The notes below the pieces were generated by a model, which worked only from the letters and a program-made list of their open reading frames with translations, was not told the DNA's origin and made no database searches. From positions 1 through 64,000 of the forward strand of contig NZ_MUGW01000011.1 of the NCBI RefSeq assembly GCF_002217285.1: 64,000 bases of DNA, given 5' to 3'. This DNA comes from Flavobacterium hercynium. GTDB taxonomy: Bacteria; Bacteroidota; Bacteroidia; Flavobacteriales; Flavobacteriaceae. Within the stretch, counting starts at the first letter, position 1; each line of letters starts with the position of its first letter. Shown here in pieces: positions 17,474-26,301 of this stretch. Made by a program: the position numbers and the translations under genes.

Positions 17474-18817
17474 TTATTGTTTTTGAACTTTGATATCACA
17501 TAAAATATAAGATTCAGTACCTTTTTTGACCATTTCTTTTATTTTAATAACTCCTTTTCGTCCATCTTGCGTTTGAAACAAAATGATACGAGGATAAGCA
17601 AATCCAAACTCCTGTGCTCCTGCTGCACTATAGTTTATATTTAATCCTTTTATTGATGTATCATCTACCATTGCATCAAATTGGGTTTCCGTAAAATTCA
17701 AACCACAGTTGCATAAACTTTGCGAATTGATAAATACTGTATTTTGTGCATTTTTCAATGGCAGAAAACCAAAATTAACAGCCTGATCCGGAGAAATGAA
17801 CTTATTCGAACCAAAATCGCTGTTTAAACTCTGAAAAACGATATCAACAAAAGGGCTGCTTTGATCTGTAATTTCATTGGCTTTGTACAATAATCTTGTC
17901 GTAGTAGAAAACATCGCTCCAACACTATTAGTGTTATGAGCCACATTTATCCCAAACTGTACATCATTAAATACCCGCAAGTTCGTATCCGGTAAAACTG
18001 TTATTGGTACAATACTGATATGACTTGTTTTATCGTTAAATACTTCCAGTGTAATCTGATGCTGACCCACAGTCGAGAAAGTCACAACCGGATTTTCTTC
18101 TGTTGAAGTTGCAGGTGATCCTCCTTCAAATGTCCATTTGTAACTTGTCGCACTAACTGACCTATTACTAAAATGAACTACAACCGGATTTTGATAATCA
18201 TCATCTTCAAATTTGGGTTTATCCACAAATGCACTCATTAAGTATGGTGCCACATTAATGGTCCTAACTTCTTTTTCTGACTCAAATCCGTTAGAAACTG
18301 TTAAAGTGATATCATGATCTCCCGGTGTTGTAAAAACTACAATTGGTGGTGTCTTTCCTATAAATGATGCAGGTAATCCTTCCTGAAAATCCCACTTAAA
18401 ATTTAATCCCTCTCCTGGTGTTGTATTGTTGATCGCTACCTCAACTGGTGAATAATTACTTTTTATAATTTCATGCTTAAACTGAATGTGAATTCCTTCT
18501 TTTATTTCTATTGTTTTGCTAATGTCACGGATTTCTCCATCTACATTGGTAAGATGTAATTTTATGCCATAGCTGCCTTGTTTTTCATATAGTACCTCAC
18601 CGGGATTTTTTTCAGATGATGTAGCTGGTCTCCCTCCTTCAAATTCCCATTTATAAGTATCAGCACCTGTCACCTTATTATCAATTTTTATAGTCACTGG
18701 TACGGATTCATCACCATTTACATACGAAGTTGTAAAATCACCTTCTATCAAAATGGAAGTTTCCTGATAACATGACGTAATAACTATACATAATAGTAAG
18801 AGTAAAGTTTTCTTCAT
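17474..18817 (-). CDS. Three-PKD-domain lipoprotein, copy 1 gene 4
   Basis: A 447-residue lipoprotein (signal ends TSCYQ, lipid Cys at residue 16). Three PKD/Ig-like domains follow, each with the YKWEFEGG / FKWDFQEG / YKWTFEGG core and a VxFxTxGxHxITL strand (roughly 25-105, 110-190, 195-275). A C-terminal domain of about 170 residues carries a CNC motif (SLCNCGLNF). It is probably surface- or periplasm-exposed and anchored by lipid. It lies 13 bases ahead of the barrel gene. In copy 1 it follows the carrier gene after 187 bases; in copy 2 the equivalent gap is 8.4 kb. Confidence 0.8.
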   Translation of the reverse strand: MKKTLLLLLCIVITSCYQETSILIEGDFTTSYVNGDESVPVTIKIDNKVTGADTYKWEFEGGRPATSSEKNPGEVLYEKQGSYGIKLHLTNVDGEIRDISKTIEIKEGIHIQFKHEIIKSNYSPVEVAINNTTPGEGLNFKWDFQEGLPASFIGKTPPIVVFTTPGDHDITLTVSNGFESEKEVRTINVAPYLMSAFVDKPKFEDDDYQNPVVVHFSNRSVSATSYKWTFEGGSPATSTEENPVVTFSTVGQHQITLEVFNDKTSHISIVPITVLPDTNLRVFNDVQFGINVAHNTNSVGAMFSTTTRLLYKANEITDQSSPFVDIVFQSLNSDFGSNKFISPDQAVNFGFLPLKNAQNTVFINSQSLCNCGLNFTETQFDAMVDDTSIKGLNINYSAAGAQEFGFAYPRIILFQTQDGRKGVIKIKEMVKKGTESYILCDIKVQKQ

Positions 18818-19004
18818 TTGGATAGTTTTCTGTTAATTTCTTTTTTCTTTATTGACTTAGCATAGCAAACCCATTACCGATCAATATCCCAGAATATTAA
18901 TAAGTGTAATATTTTTTACTCCTAGTACATTTAATCAGATTGCCTACATATCGAAAGTCCTTGTAAAGGCTTCCATCTCATAATCTCAGGTAGAAATTCT
19001 TTTC

Positions 19005-20453
19005 TTAAATTTTCCCGGCACTGTCATAAGTTGTTTTAACGATACCTCTGATTAATTGATAATCTGTATTAACCATAATGTTGTTAAACTGAACTGTAAT
19101 TTTCGTGTCAGATAAATAAGGCACGACGATATAGCCTTTTCCAGAATATGGACTATTTCCTGTAAGTTCTAAAATAGTGACCGGAAAATCGCCTGCTGTA
19201 AATGTTTCGCTTTGAATCAAATTGGTAAGGGGTGTTTGATTGCTAATTTTTATTTTAGGCTCAATACCACAATTGTATACTAATTTCGGATTGTTTTTTT
19301 CCGGCATTTTAAATACCTGAATATTGCTGTACACATAACTTGGTTCAGTACCATACTGAGGTAAATCACAGGTAGCTCCCACCCGAAATTCATAGCTTTC
19401 GTTAGGTTCGAGATTAGTTAACATTACCTGATCATTTTGGGTATTAATAGAAAACCATTCTGCTTTAGCTACTCCTTTTCTTCGATATTGTACGTGAACC
19501 TTTCGGTACTCAGGCTGACTAAGCCATGTTATCTTAGCAGTCTTGGCACTTTGTGCCTGACTAAGTAAAAAGGTTGGAACAGCACAATTAGCAGCATATT
19601 TAAAAGAGAATATTTCACTATAACCATTATTTTTAAAAACTGCATTTTCAGATAAACCTGTTGTCGAAATAGCCTTTACACGCCATGCATAACGCATACC
19701 TGGTATAAGTATTGGCATAGATAAATTATACAATAAAGTTGGACTAAAAACTGTCTGTTCATGAAGTAAAGGAGCCATCATAAATGCAGTTTGTGGATCT
19801 AAATTAGGGTCGAGAATTTGCTTTAACTCAAATTTATATGAAACATTGGTCGCGTTGATCTGTCGAGGTGTCCAATTAAAAAGAATATTCGGGAAATTTG
19901 AAGCAACGATCTGCTCGTTTTTCACTGGTATATTAAGTATTGGCGGTTCATTAAGTTGCAGATAAATCATACTGCAAGTCTTTTGCGACAGTCTTTTATT
20001 GGTAATAAAATCATATATTTCAAAACAAAAATTATACATCCCGTCCGGTAATGGAGCTGCATATTGTGCGGCCGAAATTCCTTGCAGATTTTCTAATCTA
20101 AAGAGTGCTGCAATATCTGCATTAGTTAATGTTTGTAATTCGCCACCAGTAATAAATATTGGCCTTTGCCCTTGAATGTAATCACTACTTTGTATGTTAA
20201 AACGATTTCCCTGAATGTATAATTTTAGCCTTACCTGTCTTTGCGCAATAGAAATATCGGTAGGATTAATTACTAACTGCATTTTGGTATCTGCGCTGTT
20301 AGCATAATCCGAAATTTTAAGCGCATACGGTAAATTAAATGTTGGATTAAGCTGCACTGGATGTAACTGGGCATATGTCGCCAAGCCAAATCCCCCTACT
20401 CCCCAAAGAGGAAAGATTATAAATAAAAATATATTTTTATAGAAGTTTTTCAT
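19005..20453 (-). CDS. Short carrier protein with FnIII domain, copy 1 gene 3
   Basis: A 482-residue exported protein (signal peptide ending TYAQ). A beta-rich N-terminal region of about 285 residues (YIQGQRPIFI, YAAPLPDGMYNFCFE, NILFNWTPRQINATNVSYKF) is followed by an FnIII domain (about 290-385) and a short beta module ending NTDYQLIRGIVKTTY. It is colinear with the first ~485 residues of the copy 2 gene at 42,496. It then stops with AGKI, exactly where the copy 2 protein goes on into a long extension ending in a nuclease. It is therefore either a tipless carrier or one that lost its toxin. It starts 2 bases after the stop of gene 2. The 187-base gap after it holds no ORF. Confidence 0.75.
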   Translation of the reverse strand: MKNFYKNIFLFIIFPLWGVGGFGLATYAQLHPVQLNPTFNLPYALKISDYANSADTKMQLVINPTDISIAQRQVRLKLYIQGNRFNIQSSDYIQGQRPIFITGGELQTLTNADIAALFRLENLQGISAAQYAAPLPDGMYNFCFEIYDFITNKRLSQKTCSMIYLQLNEPPILNIPVKNEQIVASNFPNILFNWTPRQINATNVSYKFELKQILDPNLDPQTAFMMAPLLHEQTVFSPTLLYNLSMPILIPGMRYAWRVKAISTTGLSENAVFKNNGYSEIFSFKYAANCAVPTFLLSQAQSAKTAKITWLSQPEYRKVHVQYRRKGVAKAEWFSINTQNDQVMLTNLEPNESYEFRVGATCDLPQYGTEPSYVYSNIQVFKMPEKNNPKLVYNCGIEPKIKISNQTPLTNLIQSETFTAGDFPVTILELTGNSPYSGKGYIVVPYLSDTKITVQFNNIMVNTDYQLIRGIVKTTYDSAGKI

Positions 20454-20455
20454 TT

Positions 20456-23400
20456 TTAATAGATGATAATTTTCTTAACAAGTGTTTGTTGTTCTGTTTC
20501 TAAGACTAAAATGTAGATACCGGAGGATAGCGTTACATCAAAATCAAATAAATATTTTTTTTCTCCTGCCTCTTTTTTCTGTAATAAGGAACTTTGACCA
20601 TTAGAAGCAAACAATCGTAGATTCACCGGACTCTCATTCTCTAAATTTACAAGTACTTTAAAATTCCCATTACTTGGATTAGGAGACACTATAAAATCAT
20701 TTATAAAAGCAATTCCTGTTGCATTTTTATTGGTCAGGATGCTTCTTTTTTCTACCATAATACTTTTAGTGTAAATTGCATAACATTCGCCCTGAGTCTG
20801 CTCTAATGAAATATCATAAGTTCCTAAATCCTTAAATTTTAAGGTTATGTATTGCTCATTTTCGTCAACAATAGTAACATCATTTGGTATGTTCCATTTT
20901 GTTGTCTCCCCCAAAGGATTACTTGTATTTATCAATATTACCTCTTCATCCATATAGGCCTGAGTACTTAATAAAAATTCTGAACTAATTTTAGCATTAT
21001 TGATTGAAATCTCAATTTCATCCTCTCCAATACAGCCTAAATCTGTAGTTACTTTTACCTTATATATTCCTGCTTCAGTTAAACTTACTTTTGCTTTATC
21101 TGATGTAAAACCGTTAGTCGAAGTCCATTCGTATTTTGTAGCCGATGGAAATGAAACGTCCAGATCTACAATCTGATCCTGACATATTGTTCTATCAGCT
21201 CCAAGATCTATAGGTACAGGAGCTGGATCCTTTAATTCAAATTTCTGAATCAAAATACAACCTTGTGCATCGGTTAATGTTACTGAATATTTCCCTGCTG
21301 TTAAATTAGAGATACTTTGAGTAGTTTGCCCAGTATTCCAGATATATTGGTAAGGCTGAACACCTCCTGTTGGTGCTAAGTTAATTGTACCATCGTTTCC
21401 TTGAAAACAGGTCGGATTTATAACAGTTTCATTAATCAACATACTATTTGGTTGCTTAATTAGTATACTTCCCTGTACGACACATCCTTTAGCATCTGTA
21501 ATTTGCACGAAATAATTACCTGTATTTAAACCTGTTATATTGTCCGTTTTTTCGCCATTAGACCATTGGTATTTATAAGGTGGTGTACCTCCCTTAACAT
21601 TTGTTTTTATCCAGCCATTATCTCCTTGACTACAAAAAATATCTTCCTTAGTAAAAGTTAATTCTAATTTATCAGGCTGTTTCATGAATTGAATACTATC
21701 ACGCTCTGCGACTAAAACATTGTTTACATAATCCCCTAACCTAATACCATTTTTATCTTCAACATTTACGGAATAGTTACCATGTGATAAGTTTTCAATA
21801 GTAGCTTCATGATGATTTATAGTGATCCAGCTACCATTTTTCTGCTGTTTTTTCCAAAAATACTTGTACGGTAGTCCTCCATTATTAAAACCTGTAAAAG
21901 GCACACCACCTTTTACATTCACCTCTAAAATACCATCTTGTGATTCATCTCTCTGTCCATCAGCAGGATTTATATCTGCTTCATTTCCAAATTGATTGGT
22001 GACATTACAAGAAATTGTTTTTTTAACATTCAACGTCACCTCAAGCGGATCAGGCTGTTTCAACACAATATTTACCGGGATTATTGTACAACCGGTTTTA
22101 TCTGCGGCTGTTGCATAATTTGCATCCCAGACAGTAAAAGTATAGATATCGGCTGGAACATCTTTTAAAATAATAGCATACAAACCACCACCAAATTGAG
22201 TGGTAGTTTTCGTATTGCTGATCACAGCATTTTTACTGTTTCTCCATTCATACATATACGAATTACCATTAATTGGTGTTCCTCCTGTTACGGAAACAGT
22301 AATATTGCCATTTGTTCCACCATGAAAAGGAGGTTCTTGAGTAGAAGTTTTATATAAAGATACAACAGCAGCGGGCTCATCAATTTGCATTGACAAATAC
22401 TTATTAGATCCCTGAGCATTTTGGGCAAAACAGCCCCCTCCTTTATCATTTATATCTTTTACTTTTCTGACGTGTACAAAATAAGTTCCTACCGATAAAC
22501 CTTTAATGGTATGCTGCGCTCCATTTGAAAAATTTTGCCATGTTACAGTATTATTCAAAGAATATTGATAAATACCTCTTTTAGCTGAACCTCCTGTTGC
22601 AGTTATTATAATGGCTCCATCCTGACTTCCTCCGCTACAAAGAACATCATTCTTCTTTACAAGCGAAAAGTCTACTCTTGGGGGCGAGGTTACTTCAAAA
22701 TCTTTTTGATGTTCCGGATCATTTACATAAGTACTGGCATTATAGCCATTTTTTTTGCAAAATCCCAGTAAGTTTAAATGGCTTTTCCCTTTTGCTAAAT
22801 ACTCAATAGTATAAGAATTATCAGGAGCTAATTTTCCGCCTCCAAGATTTCCATCTTTACTAATGTTGTAAATATCTCCTTGATAAGTTCCACTAAAATC
22901 CAAAGTCAATGTTTCACCATCTTCTAAAGGCCTGCTAAAATTGATCTTTATTTTTCCGTCTGTAGTATCAAAACAACTTGTTTCAATTTCTTCAATCGAT
23001 ACAATGTGGGGAGCTGACATAGCATAAAATAATTCTATAGGAGCATTGTCTGATTTTTTACTAGCTCTTAGAAAGATTTTTTTACCTATTGCTTCTTTCG
23101 GCAAAAAATCTTTTGCTTTTATATTCAATGAGTTTTTACCCTGATAACCACTTGGCAGATCGTTCCAGACATCTTGCCAAAATCCACGAACTGGACTAAT
23201 TTGACGATACACCCTATCCCCTTCGATATGATACATCCATTCAAAATACTGAGGTTCCACACCTGCTATTGCCTGAACAACAATTGACGATTCTGCACCA
23301 ATAAAAGTATTGTTTGTATCCTGATTCGTCAAATTAATGACAGGATCAACATTAATTTGTACTTCACCAGGCTGATTTAGTTTCAAATTAGAAAAGTCAA

Positions 23401-23803
23401 AATATTTATCGTAGTTTCCTGTAATACTAATTTTTTGATCTGTAAAATCATTACCAAAACACCTGTTGCCTTTTGGTTTGTAACTAGTTCCTATAACTAA
23501 CTCCGTAATTTGTTTATCATCTCTAAAAATTATAGTGTTAGAATCAAAAGATTCATTTGCTAATGCTTTCCCATTATCGGGATATGACGCATTACCCTGA
23601 ACGATAGTTTCATATTTACCATTCCTGTCTTTTGTTGCAATCCACTGCAATCCTCCAGTAATCTTGTTGTTAGGACAGACACCTCCACTATTCCCTACTT
23701 TTCCAGTAACTCTTAAAGTAGAATAACCATCACCACTTATATTTATCTGTGAAAAGCTACTAAAACAAATCATTAAAAATATTCCTAAGTAAATTTTCTT
23801 CAT
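20456..23803 (-). CDS. SprB-repeat/PKD surface protein with T9SS tail, copy 1 gene 2
   Basis: A 1115-residue exported protein. It has a signal peptide (to about residue 19) and an N-terminal domain of about 370 residues unique to this family. SprB-type repeats follow, three of them clear: DVLCSGGSQDGAI near 385, DIFCSQGDNGWI near 725, NPTCFQGNDGTI near 800, each continuing GGTPPYKYQWSNG or similar. Then come an Ig-like domain (YEWTSTNGFTSDKAKVS, about 895-960), a PKD-like domain, and a C-terminal type A sorting domain (SPNPSNGNFKV through VKKIIIY, last ~80 residues). It is exported by Sec and T9SS and attached at the cell surface; SprB repeats are known from the gliding adhesin SprB. Here it is the only T9SS-tagged product of the operon. 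It starts 4 bases after gene 1. Confidence 0.85.
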   Translation of the reverse strand: MKKIYLGIFLMICFSSFSQINISGDGYSTLRVTGKVGNSGGVCPNNKITGGLQWIATKDRNGKYETIVQGNASYPDNGKALANESFDSNTIIFRDDKQITELVIGTSYKPKGNRCFGNDFTDQKISITGNYDKYFDFSNLKLNQPGEVQINVDPVINLTNQDTNNTFIGAESSIVVQAIAGVEPQYFEWMYHIEGDRVYRQISPVRGFWQDVWNDLPSGYQGKNSLNIKAKDFLPKEAIGKKIFLRASKKSDNAPIELFYAMSAPHIVSIEEIETSCFDTTDGKIKINFSRPLEDGETLTLDFSGTYQGDIYNISKDGNLGGGKLAPDNSYTIEYLAKGKSHLNLLGFCKKNGYNASTYVNDPEHQKDFEVTSPPRVDFSLVKKNDVLCSGGSQDGAIIITATGGSAKRGIYQYSLNNTVTWQNFSNGAQHTIKGLSVGTYFVHVRKVKDINDKGGGCFAQNAQGSNKYLSMQIDEPAAVVSLYKTSTQEPPFHGGTNGNITVSVTGGTPINGNSYMYEWRNSKNAVISNTKTTTQFGGGLYAIILKDVPADIYTFTVWDANYATAADKTGCTIIPVNIVLKQPDPLEVTLNVKKTISCNVTNQFGNEADINPADGQRDESQDGILEVNVKGGVPFTGFNNGGLPYKYFWKKQQKNGSWITINHHEATIENLSHGNYSVNVEDKNGIRLGDYVNNVLVAERDSIQFMKQPDKLELTFTKEDIFCSQGDNGWIKTNVKGGTPPYKYQWSNGEKTDNITGLNTGNYFVQITDAKGCVVQGSILIKQPNSMLINETVINPTCFQGNDGTINLAPTGGVQPYQYIWNTGQTTQSISNLTAGKYSVTLTDAQGCILIQKFELKDPAPVPIDLGADRTICQDQIVDLDVSFPSATKYEWTSTNGFTSDKAKVSLTEAGIYKVKVTTDLGCIGEDEIEISINNAKISSEFLLSTQAYMDEEVILINTSNPLGETTKWNIPNDVTIVDENEQYITLKFKDLGTYDISLEQTQGECYAIYTKSIMVEKRSILTNKNATGIAFINDFIVSPNPSNGNFKVLVNLENESPVNLRLFASNGQSSLLQKKEAGEKKYLFDFDVTLSSGIYILVLETEQQTLVKKIIIY

Positions 23804-23807
23804 ATGC

Positions 23808-25874
23808 TTAATATAGTACTGTTAAAATTTCCTGCCTCGCAGGGTTATTACTCTCTAAATTAGGAATCAAACGATATTCGTATTCCGTGTTCATTTTAAG
23901 TTTAAGGTCCTCTAATGTTCGTACCTCACTATTTATTTCCCTCCATAGTGTTGGCTGAAATCCTTTTACATTTTTATAAATACTTACTCCCAAAACTTTG
24001 TCTTTGTTATTAACATAATCCCAATTCAGAACTATCTTTTTCTTTTCCCTGTCTGGAGTTCCTTCAAGAAAGCTAATTGCTTTTACAGGTTTAAAATCTA
24101 ATACAGTAACTGTTAAAGTAGAATGTTCTAACGATGACCAAAGATTATTTTTATCTTTTGCCATGATTCCGTATTGGTATATTTTTCTGTTTTGGATCTT
24201 CTCATCTGTAAATTCCTGAATCGTATCGTTCATTTGCTTAAGCTCTGCCCATTCCGGCTGTCCTTTTTCTCTCCGCACTAATTTGTACCCAACCACATCT
24301 TCACTATAACTTCGAATCCATTTTAAGGTTACCTTACCTTCTTTAATATCATAATCTTTAAAAATAGGAGCTGATGGCGGAATTTTATCTGGTTTATCCA
24401 GAACTAAGGCATCTGAAAGTTCTGATATGTTGTATCGCATATCTTCGGCAGCCACTTTATAATACACTTTACTGTTTGTCAGTTTAAGACTTACAGTGTC
24501 TTTGTACGTTGCTCCTGTAAATGATTTATGGTAAATATCTACAAATTCTTCATCAGGATTATTCGCTCTTAAGATTCGATATCCTCTTAAATCACGTTCA
24601 GTATTGGGATTCCATTTTAAATTTACGACACCCAGACTGTCAATCACACCTTCAAGTCCTGTTGGTTTGACCGGTGGAATAGAATCTACAGGCTGTACCA
24701 GCATACTGTAAGAAGTAAGTCTCTGGTTGTTTTTACCAACCGTCGTAATTTTAAAATAATTGGAAGGATAGAGGCTCTCTTTAAAATTAAACTTTCTATC
24801 CGCAGGCGCAATCAGTTTTGAAACAACTTTATAGGGTCCTTTATCATCTGGTGCCAAATTAATTTCATACCCCTGAATTGCATTTTCTGACTCTTGCGGA
24901 TATTCCCATACCAGATTTACTTCATTAGAATTTATAATGCTATAATCTGTTAATCTTGCTGCAACGGATACCGCTGTTATTCCAGTTGCAGTAATTGGTT
25001 TGGTCAGCTGCCCTTTTTCCCCAAAGGAAGTGATGCCATATAATCTGTAATGATATAGCTTATCATTTACTTTTAGTGTATCTATATAATGCATGCTTTT
25101 TGACGGACTACCGTCTTTATCATTTAAATTTACCAAAGGTGTATTGGCAATAGGCTTGTAGTTGATACCATCTTCTGATTTCTCTACCATAAAAGAGGTG
25201 TAGATTGTTTTAAAAGTTTCATAATCCCAGGAAAGCATTACTTTTTTATCATCAGCAATGGCTATAAAATCTGTTGGTGCCGGTAGATCAGTATAGTCTT
25301 TTAATCCAATCATAGAAGAGGCTTTTTTAACTTTAGGAGTTTCAAAAACACTAATCTGATAGGCATAAACCTCATTTTCTTTTATATTGGTATCAACATA
25401 TCCCCATCCTGCTTTTACAGCTGCATCAAAATTCATATCGGCTGCGTACAAGGCAAAGGTGTAGCGCTGATCGAGTTCATCAGCCATGCTGATTATTTTG
25501 GATATACTGCCTTCTTTCGCTCCTGTTACTTCAAAACTATCTCCATAAATAGCTTGCGCAATAATGGCAGCATTACCGTCTTTTTGTACCAGATCAAGCC
25601 AAGCATCTAAAACATCTGGCTTCAGCGGTGTAGGAGTTAAAAGTGTTTTCTCCGGTTTTGGCACAATTTTACCATTACGCAAAACTGTAATCCTATTGAT
25701 TATAAATCCTTTTTTATGGGCTTTTTTCCACTCAATTGGTGAATTTATAGCCCAACGAATTAATATCTTATCTTTTTGAGCTCGCGAATTAACCACAATA
25801 GCAGTCTCTTTTGATTGAGAATACGTTAAAGAAACAAAAAAGAATAAGAGTAAAAAAAGTTTGATTTTTGACAT
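23808..25874 (-). CDS. FnIII-repeat exported protein, copy 1 gene 1
   Basis: A 688-residue protein with signal peptide (to about residue 20, LTYSQ). It has an N-terminal domain of about 170 residues (RWAINSPIEWKKAHKKGF, RYTFALYAADMNFDAA) and about five FnIII-like domains (from about 195; for example LPAPTDFIAIADDKKVMLSW, PTGLEGVIDSLGVVNLKW, GKVTLKWIRSYSEDVVGY). No lipobox and no sorting tail are seen, so it is periplasmic or exported by an unrecognised route. It heads the six-gene operon, with a promoter and shared upstream element at 26,002-26,117. Close paralogues are the 690-residue copy 2 gene and the deleted 236-residue relic. Confidence 0.8.
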   Translation of the reverse strand: MSKIKLFLLLFFFVSLTYSQSKETAIVVNSRAQKDKILIRWAINSPIEWKKAHKKGFIINRITVLRNGKIVPKPEKTLLTPTPLKPDVLDAWLDLVQKDGNAAIIAQAIYGDSFEVTGAKEGSISKIISMADELDQRYTFALYAADMNFDAAVKAGWGYVDTNIKENEVYAYQISVFETPKVKKASSMIGLKDYTDLPAPTDFIAIADDKKVMLSWDYETFKTIYTSFMVEKSEDGINYKPIANTPLVNLNDKDGSPSKSMHYIDTLKVNDKLYHYRLYGITSFGEKGQLTKPITATGITAVSVAARLTDYSIINSNEVNLVWEYPQESENAIQGYEINLAPDDKGPYKVVSKLIAPADRKFNFKESLYPSNYFKITTVGKNNQRLTSYSMLVQPVDSIPPVKPTGLEGVIDSLGVVNLKWNPNTERDLRGYRILRANNPDEEFVDIYHKSFTGATYKDTVSLKLTNSKVYYKVAAEDMRYNISELSDALVLDKPDKIPPSAPIFKDYDIKEGKVTLKWIRSYSEDVVGYKLVRREKGQPEWAELKQMNDTIQEFTDEKIQNRKIYQYGIMAKDKNNLWSSLEHSTLTVTVLDFKPVKAISFLEGTPDREKKKIVLNWDYVNNKDKVLGVSIYKNVKGFQPTLWREINSEVRTLEDLKLKMNTEYEYRLIPNLESNNPARQEILTVLY

Positions 25875-26001
25875 TACTACTTAATTTACATGTTAATAAA
25901 ATAATTAAATCAATTTTTGCACTACATAATTAAAACTATCTGACTTAAGAAAGGCAGAAGCTTTTAATTCTCTAATTAGCGACTTATTTTGATTGATTTT
26001 T

Positions 26002-26117
26002 CAAACTTAAATACAAAAAGAAATACCATAGCAGTTGTAGACGTTTATTTGTAACAATATCAGACATAATTGCATTTTAACACAATACAAACATCTGTAA
26101 TAGCAATATATTGATGA
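26002..26117 (-). promoter_or_regulatory. Promoter and shared activator element, copy 1 operon
   Basis: The -7 box TAAGTTTG (minus strand) is at 26,002-26,009. The TATGTC core (GACATA at 26,063-26,068 on the plus strand) begins 54 bases further upstream, and a partly palindromic TACAAACATCTGTA lies at 26,086-26,099. The leader to the start codon is about 128 bases, the same as for the 236-residue relic. The rest of the 427-base gap (25,875-26,301) holds only the copy 2 terminator. Confidence 0.65.
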
Positions 26118-26225
26118 AAAGCCAGAAAACTTAACACTTAAAAAATTACAAAAAAAAGCACTGCAGTTTTAAATTTGCAATACAATAAATAGTTAGCAAT
26201 TGAGAACGTACTTAACAGAAACAAA

Positions 26226-26262
26226 AAAGCCAATACTTTCCTTTTTAGGGTGTATTGGCTTT
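26226..26262 (-). terminator. Terminator of copy 2 operon
   Basis: Eleven-base stem AAAGCCAATAC (26,226-26,236) with GTATTGGCTTT (26,252-26,262), with A-run reading as U-tract on the minus strand. It lies 40 bases after gene 6 of copy 2, the same offset as in copy 1. Confidence 0.8.
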
Positions 26263-26301
26263 CTTAAATTTTCGTAACTTTTGAAATTACGGTTTTAAAA
26301 C

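Noticed and set aside
17461..17499. Longer start for the copy 1 barrel gene overlapping the PKD lipoprotein
   Set aside because: Comparison with copy 2 spacing and the position of the signal peptide favour 17,460.
18818..19004. Remnant toxin tip after the 482-residue carrier
   Set aside because: All minus-strand frames close quickly and none resembles the extension of the copy 2 carrier.
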